Shown: one piece after another, positions 58,331-64,000 of the stretch | How positions within the stretch are numbered: the first letter of the stretch is position 1 | Layout: each line of letters begins with the position of its first letter | Assembly (NCBI GenBank): GCA_964387535.1 | Contig: CAYLXH010000001.1 | Location: 1-64,000 of the forward strand | From: Butyricicoccus_A sp964387535 | GTDB taxonomy: Bacteria > Bacillota > Clostridia > Oscillospirales > Butyricicoccaceae | Reading direction: 5' to 3' | Length of the DNA: 64,000 bases | Made by a program: the position numbers and the translations under genes | Notes under the pieces: generated by a model | The model's input: only the letters and a program-made list of their open reading frames with translations | The model's database searches: none | Told to the model about the DNA's origin: nothing

Positions 58331-59863
58331 TCAGAAACGTTTCACAAACGCAGTTTTCACCCGCTGTATACTATCCCGCAGGTTCTGCTCCGTCTCCTCG
58401 CTCATCGTTCCCGATGCGCGAATCTCCTCCAGCACGTCCGGATGCTCTGCCAGATCACGGTACAGCTCTCTCTCAAAGACAGAAATATCCTCCACCGCAA
58501 TGTCATCGAGCAGAGCGTGGCTCACTGCGTAGAGGATCGATATCTGATTGTCCACCGGAATCGGCTGTCCGCGCCCCTGCTGCAGCGCCGCGGTAATCCG
58601 GCTCCCCTGCTCCAGTCGGCGTCGCGTGTCCTCATCCAACTCGGCACCAAACTGTGCAAACGACTGCAGCTCCCGATACTGGGCATAGGCCAGCTTCAGC
58701 GGGCCGGCTACGGCCTTCATCGCCGGAATCTGTGCATTTCCTCCCACACGGCTGACCGAAATGCCAGGATTGACGGCCGGCAGTATTCCGGCATGAAACA
58801 GCTCACTCTCCAGAAAAATCTGTCCGTCTGTGATGGAGATCACATTGGTCGGGATATATGCCGACACATCCCCCGCCTGCGTCTCAATCACCGGCAGCGC
58901 GGTCAGCGAGCCGCCGCCCAACTGGTCTGACAGGCGGGCCGCACGCTCCAGCAGACGGGAATGCAGATAAAACACGTCTCCGGGATACGCCTCCCGTCCC
59001 GGCGGCCGGCGAATCAGCAGCGACAGCGCCCGATAGGCCACGGCATGCTTGGACAGATCATCGTAAATGACCAGCACATCCCGTCCCTGCTCCATGAAGT
59101 ATTCCCCTATCGCACAGCCAGCATACGGAGCAATATATTGCAGCGGAGCGCGTTCGCTGGCCGTCGCGCTGACCACAATCGAATAATCCATCGCCCCCGC
59201 AGCCGTCAGTTCCTCCACCAGCGCCGCGACCGTGGAATTCTTCTGCCCAATCGCAACATAGATGCACAACACGTTGTTTTCCTTCTGGTTTCGGATGGTG
59301 TCGATCGCCAGCGCCGTCTTTCCGGTCTGACGATCTCCGATAATCAGCTCTCTCTGTCCTTTCCCGATCGGAATTAACGCATCAATCGCCTTGATTCCGG
59401 TCTGAAGCGGCTGCTTGACCGGCTGACGATCCATAATTCCCGGTGCCGGGCGCTCCAGCGGACGCTGCTCCGTCGTGTCAATCGGACCTTTCCCGTCAAG
59501 CGGCATCCCCAACGCATTGACGACTCTTCCGATCATTGCCTCACCAACCGGGACGGCTGCAACGCGTCCAGTCCGTTTGACCGTATCGCCCTCACGGATT
59601 CCCTTATCCGATCCCAGCAGTACGATGGACACCGCGTGCTCCTCCAGATTCTGCGCCATTCCATACGTCCCGTTGCCAAATTCCACAAGCTCATTGGCCA
59701 TACAATTGTCCAGCCCGGACGCACGCACAATCCCGTCGCCGACCAGAAGAACCGTACCGGTCTCACTTTGCTCTATCGTGCTCGCATAGGACCGAATCTG
59801 CTCCCGAATCACCCGGCTGATTTCCTCCGGGCGCAGCGACATCGTCTCTCTTGTCGGTTTCAT
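58331..59863 (-). CDS. atpA: ATP synthase alpha subunit
   Basis: 510 residues. Non-catalytic nucleotide site: Walker A GDRQTGKT (176-183), VLVIYDDLSKHA near 268 (Walker B) and the ATP-synthase signature PAVNPGISVSRVG near 367. C-terminal domain complete. Start overlaps the atpH stop by four bases (ATGA). Intact, in contrast to atpD two genes downstream. Confidence 0.97.
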   Translation of the reverse strand: MKPTRETMSLRPEEISRVIREQIRSYASTIEQSETGTVLLVGDGIVRASGLDNCMANELVEFGNGTYGMAQNLEEHAVSIVLLGSDKGIREGDTVKRTGRVAAVPVGEAMIGRVVNALGMPLDGKGPIDTTEQRPLERPAPGIMDRQPVKQPLQTGIKAIDALIPIGKGQRELIIGDRQTGKTALAIDTIRNQKENNVLCIYVAIGQKNSTVAALVEELTAAGAMDYSIVVSATASERAPLQYIAPYAGCAIGEYFMEQGRDVLVIYDDLSKHAVAYRALSLLIRRPPGREAYPGDVFYLHSRLLERAARLSDQLGGGSLTALPVIETQAGDVSAYIPTNVISITDGQIFLESELFHAGILPAVNPGISVSRVGGNAQIPAMKAVAGPLKLAYAQYRELQSFAQFGAELDEDTRRRLEQGSRITAALQQGRGQPIPVDNQISILYAVSHALLDDIAVEDISVFERELYRDLAEHPDVLEEIRASGTMSEETEQNLRDSIQRVKTAFVKRF

Positions 59864-60399
59864 CCTTGCGCCCCCTCCATCCGTGTTTCCATCCGATGCA
59901 GCTGATGATCAATCGTTCCATCCATCTGCCTGTCACCGATCTGCAGACGAAGTCCGCCAACACACCGAGAATCCACCCGTTTGTTCAGCCGGACCTGCTT
60001 TCCTGTCATCGTCTCCAGCCGACGTGTCAGCTGCACCTCCTGCTCCGGCGTCAGTGGCACCGCAGATGTCACATCTGCCGTCATGATTCCATGTTCCTCA
60101 TCCCAGCGATACTCAAACTGTCGGATGGCTTCCGACAGTTCGGATGCCGTGCCGTATTCTGCCACGAGCTTCAGCGCATTTTCCACCAGATGGTGCACAA
60201 GGCCATCAAACAGCTCTGCGACCACCTTCACCCGCTCCTGTTTCCTCAGAGCCGGACTATCCATCAAGGCCAGTACCTCCGGGTTGTCATTCAACACCGT
60301 CTTGAGCATCTGCAAATCCGTTCGGACTCGTGCTGTGTCTCCCTGTTCTCCGGACACCTCATACAGGGCGTCCCCATACGCTCTTGCCAATTCGGTCAT
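59860..60399 (-). CDS. atpH: ATP synthase delta subunit
   Basis: 179 residues, peripheral stalk cap (OSCP family). ARAYGDALYEV near residue 5 and the C-terminal VDSRCVGGLRLQIGDRQMDGTI near 147 are typical. Four-base overlaps with atpF and atpA. Confidence 0.94.
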   Translation of the reverse strand: MTELARAYGDALYEVSGEQGDTARVRTDLQMLKTVLNDNPEVLALMDSPALRKQERVKVVAELFDGLVHHLVENALKLVAEYGTASELSEAIRQFEYRWDEEHGIMTADVTSAVPLTPEQEVQLTRRLETMTGKQVRLNKRVDSRCVGGLRLQIGDRQMDGTIDHQLHRMETRMEGAQG

Positions 60400-60899
60400 C
60401 GCACATCACCCAAGCCGTCGATGCATTCCTGAATCAGCCGCTCATGGTCCCGTGCCGTGAGCTCACGTCCCACAACCCGTTCTGCCAGCTCCATCGCCAG
60501 AGCGGAGACCTCCTCCCGCAGAGAACGAACCGCCCTCCGGCGCTCCTGCTCCACGTCCTCGCTGCCCCGTTCGACAATGCGGTCGGCCTGACGCTGTGCC
60601 TCATCCAAAATCTCCGCTTCCTTCCAGTGCGCACGCTGTTGCGCACGGGTTACAATGCTCTCTGCCTCCTGATTTGCCGTTACCATGCGCTGCTCATACT
60701 CCTGTCTTGTTCGCTCTGCCTGCTCCGAAGTTCGGGCCGCCTCCGCATACTGCTGCGCAATCTCCTCGTCCCGCTGCGCCAGAACACGCTGCACCGGGCC
60801 AAACAGAAAATGCCGCAGCAGCAAAACCAGAATCAGAAGATTGACCAGCTGCATGACAATTTCCCATGGGACGATACTGACAAATTCCAATGCCTCCAT
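60396..60899 (-). CDS. atpF: ATP synthase b subunit
   Basis: 167 residues: one N-terminal membrane helix (about 10-30, VMQLVNLLILVLLLRHFLFG), then a long charged coiled coil rich in Glu, Arg and Gln forming the peripheral stalk. The ATG at 60899 has GGAGG upstream; longer readings enter atpE. Four-base overlap with atpH. Confidence 0.95.
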   Translation of the reverse strand: MEALEFVSIVPWEIVMQLVNLLILVLLLRHFLFGPVQRVLAQRDEEIAQQYAEAARTSEQAERTRQEYEQRMVTANQEAESIVTRAQQRAHWKEAEILDEAQRQADRIVERGSEDVEQERRRAVRSLREEVSALAMELAERVVGRELTARDHERLIQECIDGLGDVR

Positions 60900-60913
60900 T
60901 GCCGTTCCTCCTC

Positions 60914-61177
60914 CTATATTCTGCCGATAAACGGATTGACAAACAGAAGAATCAACGCGATGATGAATCCATAAATACCGGTCGTCTCCGCCAGCGCACA
61001 TCCGAGAATCATCGTTGAGGTGACCTTTCCCGCCGCCTCCGGCTGACGGCCAATGGCCTCACAGGCCTTACCGGCCGTGTATCCCTCGCCAATACCCGGA
61101 CCCACACCGGCAATCATCGCCAGTCCCGCGCCAATCGCGGAACCGCACAGTACAATTGCTCTTGCGATCGTTTCCAT
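60914..61177 (-). CDS. atpE: ATP synthase c subunit, two-carboxylate type
   Basis: 87 residues, two membrane helices joined by the GRQPEA polar loop. Ion-binding residues: Glu31 in GPGIGEGYTAGK on helix 1, and Glu64, Thr65 and Tyr69 in ALAETTGIYG on helix 2. Sodium-type c subunits have Gln at the first position and ES/ET plus Tyr on helix 2; Glu at both places matches the two-carboxylate motif described in Fusobacterium nucleatum. Na+ coupling is therefore likely. Start at 61177; the upstream in-frame region is atpB 3' sequence. Confidence 0.95.
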   Translation of the reverse strand: METIARAIVLCGSAIGAGLAMIAGVGPGIGEGYTAGKACEAIGRQPEAAGKVTSTMILGCALAETTGIYGFIIALILLFVNPFIGRI

Positions 61178-61226
61178 GATACGTCCCTCCCGAACCGTAC
61201 TTCCCTGAAACCCATCATTGTCCTGT

Positions 61227-61988
61227 TTACTCCGTGTCTCCCTCCGTCTGAGCCGCCCGTGAGACAAACAGCATCGTCAGCATACAAAAAATAAACGGCT
61301 GTACCAGACTGGAAAACACGCCAAAATAACATTGCAGCAGTGCGGGTAGCCCTGCTGCAAGAAATGGAATGTCACGCACTATTACACCGATTGTCCCCGG
61401 AACCCAGCGGAACAACAGCTTGTTCACGCGTCCCAACGCCGCATACAGCAGCAGTGAGATCACGGTACCGGAGGCAATATTTCCAAAATGACGAAATGCC
61501 ATGGAGACCGGAACCGCCGCTTCGCTGAGCACGTTTAACGGTGCCATGAGCGGAACCGGCTCGAGATAACTGCGCAGATAGCCGTTCCAGCCGCGCGTCC
61601 GGATCTTCCAGCCGACAATCAGGCCGAACACCAGCAATGACCACGCCAACAACGTGTTCAAATCACTGGTCGGCGCAAACGCTCCGGTCAGACTCATCAG
61701 GCTGCACACAGCAGACAGCGAGAACAACGAGGCAATCAGTGGAACAAAGTTGTCCCAGCCCGCTCCCATGGTCCTGCACACAAACCGGTGTGCCCCTGTC
61801 ACCAGGCATTCCGCCATCAGCTGCCGCCAGCCGGTCGGATGCACCGCCATGCCGTGCGTCAGCAGCCAGCACAACCCCACAATGACCGCCATGGCAATCC
61901 ATGTATTCACGAGCGTCGCTGTCATGGGCAAGTACGGCAAATCAAACAAATATCCGTATATCGCTGCACCTGTGACCTGCAGCTCCAT
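61227..61988 (-). CDS. atpB: ATP synthase a subunit
   Basis: 253 residues, five or six membrane helices. The essential stator Arg166 lies in MAFRHFGNIASG on the penultimate helix. Forms the ion half-channels with the c ring. 49 bases before atpE and three bases after atpI. Confidence 0.95.
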   Translation of the reverse strand: MELQVTGAAIYGYLFDLPYLPMTATLVNTWIAMAVIVGLCWLLTHGMAVHPTGWRQLMAECLVTGAHRFVCRTMGAGWDNFVPLIASLFSLSAVCSLMSLTGAFAPTSDLNTLLAWSLLVFGLIVGWKIRTRGWNGYLRSYLEPVPLMAPLNVLSEAAVPVSMAFRHFGNIASGTVISLLLYAALGRVNKLLFRWVPGTIGVIVRDIPFLAAGLPALLQCYFGVFSSLVQPFIFCMLTMLFVSRAAQTEGDTE

Positions 61989-61991
61989 CGC

Positions 61992-62387
61992 TTACGCCGC
62001 CTCCTTCCGTTGAAAAACCGGAAGCCCCATGAGCAGTATCGTAATCCGCGGGAATACCATCGGCACCACCACAGACAGCCCGTGAAACCACGGCAGTTTG
62101 ATTCCCAGCGCCACAACCGCCGCCAACAGCAGCAACCGCCTCGTGTACGAATTCTGCGTGATCGTTTTGGCCGCCTTCGGATCGTCCTGCTGCAGAGAAC
62201 GCTGCACCGACAGCGCCATCAGGAAAAAATTCAGCACGGCAAAGCCGCCGCCCAGCAGCGCTCCCAGCACCGTACGATAGTCAAAGGCACCCGCAACCGC
62301 AAACAGCACCAGCATTCCCACACTCATGCTTGCCACACCAATGCCGATATGCTTGGTCTCTTTGATTACAGCCGGTTCAATTTTCAT
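61992..62387 (-). CDS. atpI: ATP synthase protein I (AtpI)
   Basis: 131 residues, four membrane helices (about 12-30, 36-56, 75-95, 100-118) with GALLGGGFAVLNFFLMAL near residue 41, as in the ATP-synt_I family that assists c-ring assembly. The ATG at 62387 has GGAGG upstream. Overlaps the preceding small gene by 11 bases. Confidence 0.88.
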   Translation of the reverse strand: MKIEPAVIKETKHIGIGVASMSVGMLVLFAVAGAFDYRTVLGALLGGGFAVLNFFLMALSVQRSLQQDDPKAAKTITQNSYTRRLLLLAAVVALGIKLPWFHGLSVVVPMVFPRITILLMGLPVFQRKEAA

Positions 62388-62667
62388 GTTGTTCACCTCC
62401 TTGTCGTTCTGCCGATGCAACGTCAGCCGACGCGCGCTGCTCCAGCCTCCGCTGCATCTGGCTCCAGAAACACCGCGCGCTCCAGATGCCGCCGGCAATC
62501 CCCAGCAGCAGCGCGGCCACCATAACCCAGTAGCCCAGCGCATACCGCCGGATCAGCCATGCCGCTGCCAGCAGCGAAAGCACCGGCGGTGCGGCCAGCG
62601 AAAGACCCAGCTGCGTCAGCAGCGTCAGGTTTTCCGCACACTCTCTCAGAATCTGCCGCTTGTCCAT
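62377..62667 (-). CDS. AtpZ-like small membrane protein (ATPase gene 1)
   Basis: 96 residues with two hydrophobic helices (about 14-36 and 42-66) and a charged C-terminal tail. Position and topology fit the AtpZ/AtpQ family that precedes atpI in many anaerobes; AtpZ-AtpI pairs are linked to Mg2+/Ca2+ movement for the synthase. The ribosome site is weak (GGAG three bases before the ATG). No convincing promoter is visible in the 91 bases up to the dehydrogenase gene, so the operon may be transcribed from further upstream. Confidence 0.75.
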   Translation of the reverse strand: MDKRQILRECAENLTLLTQLGLSLAAPPVLSLLAAAWLIRRYALGYWVMVAALLLGIAGGIWSARCFWSQMQRRLEQRASADVASAERQGGEQHEN

Positions 62668-62758
62668 GCGCTCCGCTTCCCTTCGCCATTCTGTGATGTA
62701 GCTTTTCCCGTTTTTCCGGAAAAATTCCTCTGTTCCACGTTTTGTTCCGACGATTGCC

Positions 62759-63712
62759 CTATACCGTGTTGATCGGTCTGCCGTCACGGAATGCCTGGAG
62801 ATTCTGTACCGTAATATCCATCAGTCTCTGCCGCGCCGTGTCCGTCGCCCACGCAATATGCGGTGTCAGGGTACAGTTTGGTGCGTGAAGCAGCGGATTA
62901 TCCCACCGCATCGGCTCGACAGAGATGACATCGGCGCCATACCCGCCCAGTGTGCCGCTGCGCAGCGCATCCGCGACATCCTGCTCCACTGCGAGCGGTC
63001 CGCGTGAGGTGTTGATAACGATTGCCGTCGGCTTGAGCCAGCGCAGCGTTCGGGCACACAGCAGCCCCTTTGTCTGCTCGGTCAGCGGAGCACACAGACT
63101 GACGACATCCGCCTGCCGAAAACCCTCCTCCAAGGTGACAAATGGCGCACCTTCCATCGGTTCCGTCGTATCCACATCGCGCGGCACGGCGACGGTGTTC
63201 ATCCCGAACGCCTGCGCCAACCGGAGCACCTGCCGTCCAATGCGTCCTATTCCCACCACACACATCGTCTTTCCGCTCAGGTTTCTCATCGGATAGTTCC
63301 AGAAGCAAAAGTCCGGACAGGTACACCAATCACCCCGATGCACTGCCTCACTGTGATCCCCGACATGCATATACAGCTCCAGCAGATGGGCAAACACCAT
63401 CTGCGCCACCGAGTCGGTGGAGTACGCGGGAATATTGGTCACCACAATCCCATGTGCGTGGCAGTACTCCACATCAATAATATTGTATCCGGTTGCCGTC
63501 ACACCGATATAGCGAAGCGTCGGGCACTCCCGCAGTACCGCTGCATCCAGAACCACTTTGTTGGTCAGGACTGCATCCGCGTCGCCGATGCGCGCGACAA
63601 CCTCCTCCGTGGACGTGCGGTCATACACCATCACTTCACTCAATGCGCGGATCGGCTCCCAGCTCATGTCGCCAGGATTCAGCGCCTTTCCATCCAGAAT
63701 TACTGTTTTCAT
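62759..63712 (-). CDS. D-2-hydroxyacid dehydrogenase, hydroxypyruvate/glycerate dehydrogenase-like
   Basis: 317 residues. Substrate domain with GVTATGYNIIDVEYC near residue 70; Rossmann loop VVGIGRIGRQVLRLAQAFGM near 152; catalytic Arg in INTSRGPL near 235, Glu near 264 and His in LTPHIAWAT near 286. The HIAWAT end is typical of glycerate dehydrogenase (HprA). Reduces hydroxypyruvate or glyoxylate with NAD(P)H. AGAGAGGA lies before the ATG. On the same strand as pyrE upstream and the atp operon downstream. Confidence 0.88.
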   Translation of the reverse strand: MKTVILDGKALNPGDMSWEPIRALSEVMVYDRTSTEEVVARIGDADAVLTNKVVLDAAVLRECPTLRYIGVTATGYNIIDVEYCHAHGIVVTNIPAYSTDSVAQMVFAHLLELYMHVGDHSEAVHRGDWCTCPDFCFWNYPMRNLSGKTMCVVGIGRIGRQVLRLAQAFGMNTVAVPRDVDTTEPMEGAPFVTLEEGFRQADVVSLCAPLTEQTKGLLCARTLRWLKPTAIVINTSRGPLAVEQDVADALRSGTLGGYGADVISVEPMRWDNPLLHAPNCTLTPHIAWATDTARQRLMDITVQNLQAFRDGRPINTV

Positions 63713-63759
63713 TGCTTGTCCTCTCTTATGACTGACAATAACAGAAAAGAGAGCACGTC

Positions 63760-63773
63760 GCAGACCGGTCTGC
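63760..63773 (-). terminator. possible terminator after pyrE
   Basis: GCAGACCGGTCTGC, a perfect 14-base palindrome; further along the minus strand CTCTCTTTTCTG gives a modest U-rich tail. Weak as a terminator because the stem has no free loop unless the centre opens. Confidence 0.35.
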
Positions 63774-63796
63774 AGCGCGCCCTCGTACTATCTGCA

Positions 63797-64000
63797 TCAG
63801 AATACGCAGTATTTCTCCATGTAGGATTCCATCAGCGGCAGGATACTCTCATACGTTCCCTGCTCTTTCAGATAGTCGTGAATATCACGGACATCGATCA
63901 GCGAATGCACCTGGATGCCGAATTCCTCACCGACCTCCATCACGGCGGTCTTACCCGGGTTCTGTCCCACCTCACAGCGGTTGACCGAAATAAACATATC
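63797..64000 (-). CDS. pyrE: orotate phosphoribosyltransferase, C-terminal part
   Basis: The last 67 or so residues only; the 5' end is beyond the window. FISVNRCEVGQNPGKTAVME, then a short GIQVHSLIDVRDIHDYLKEQ and YMEKYCVF tail match the C-terminal region of clostridial PyrE, where the segment follows the PRPP loop. The PRPP-binding motif itself is outside the window, so the call rests on the tail alone. Would convert orotate to OMP in pyrimidine synthesis. Confidence 0.72.
   Translation of the reverse strand, partial: DMFISVNRCEVGQNPGKTAVMEVGEEFGIQVHSLIDVRDIHDYLKEQGTYESILPLMESYMEKYCVF

Noticed and set aside
1..64000. CRISPR array, prophage, transposon or defence system
   Set aside because: No spaced direct repeats other than the short half-site arrays, and no integrase, transposase, phage or Cas-like protein was found on either strand.

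Overview
The window looks like chromosome from an anaerobic low-to-mid GC Firmicute, most likely a clostridial gut bacterium of the Oscillospirales (Butyricicoccus/Agathobaculum-like is a guess). The reasons are strong AGGAGG ribosome sites, consensus sigma-A promoters, CIRCE elements, an oxygen-independent cobalamin pathway, a CbiMNQO cobalt transporter, HtrA next to an OmpR-type two-component pair, and an ATP synthase c subunit with the two-carboxylate pattern seen in fermentative anaerobes. I see no phage, insertion sequence, CRISPR or rRNA; one partial tRNA lies at the left edge. Genes are densely packed and mostly on the minus strand.

Region 1 (1-2463): partial tRNA-Phe, a CIRCE-linked small heat-shock gene, and a DMT exporter divergent from a TetR regulator. 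Region 2 (2483-27398): one very long minus-strand transcription unit of 27 genes, from a promoter at about 27.4 kb to a terminator at about 2.5 kb. It runs cbiMNQO - cbiK - cbiD - cbiL - cbiF - cbiG - cbiH - cbiJ - cbiET - cbiA - cobT - cobU - cobS - small cobU paralogue - cobC - cbiB - cobD - cbiP - cbiC - hemA - sirC - hemC - cobA/hemD - hemL. It covers cobalt import, 5-aminolevulinate supply, corrin ring building and nucleotide-loop assembly. Its leader of about 620 nt holds two cobalamin riboswitches in tandem with an intrinsic terminator between them. hemB and a corrinoid adenosyltransferase are missing from it.

Region 3 (27.4-41.9 kb): a P2-type Ca2+ ATPase, two orphan small proteins, a TetR gene followed by a DnaK paralogue, a stand-alone degenerate CbiE/CbiT-like protein, an NSS transporter, a small operon ending in a zinc-ribbon MscL, CIRCE-controlled htpG, a DMT permease and an Old Yellow Enzyme. 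Region 4 (41.9-49.6 kb): htrA, a histidine kinase/response regulator pair, two tandem 3D-domain secreted proteins whose promoters carry 11-bp-phased WalR-like half-sites, and a second Old Yellow Enzyme with a histidine phosphatase. Region 5 (49.6-55.6 kb): rmlA, an AEC permease, a DMT permease, and an envelope group (DUF4203-like membrane protein, lipoprotein amidase, YARHG protein).

Region 6 (55.7-64.0 kb): a complete F-type ATP synthase operon (atpZ-like, atpI, B, E, F, H, A, G, D, C) in which atpD has an in-frame TGA exactly at a glycine codon of its Walker A motif; then a hydroxypyruvate reductase-like gene and the 3' end of pyrE.

The main points for follow-up are the atpD stop, the degenerate CbiET-like protein, the tandem B12 riboswitches, the phased WalR-like arrays, the small CobU paralogue, and the TetR-DnaK pair.
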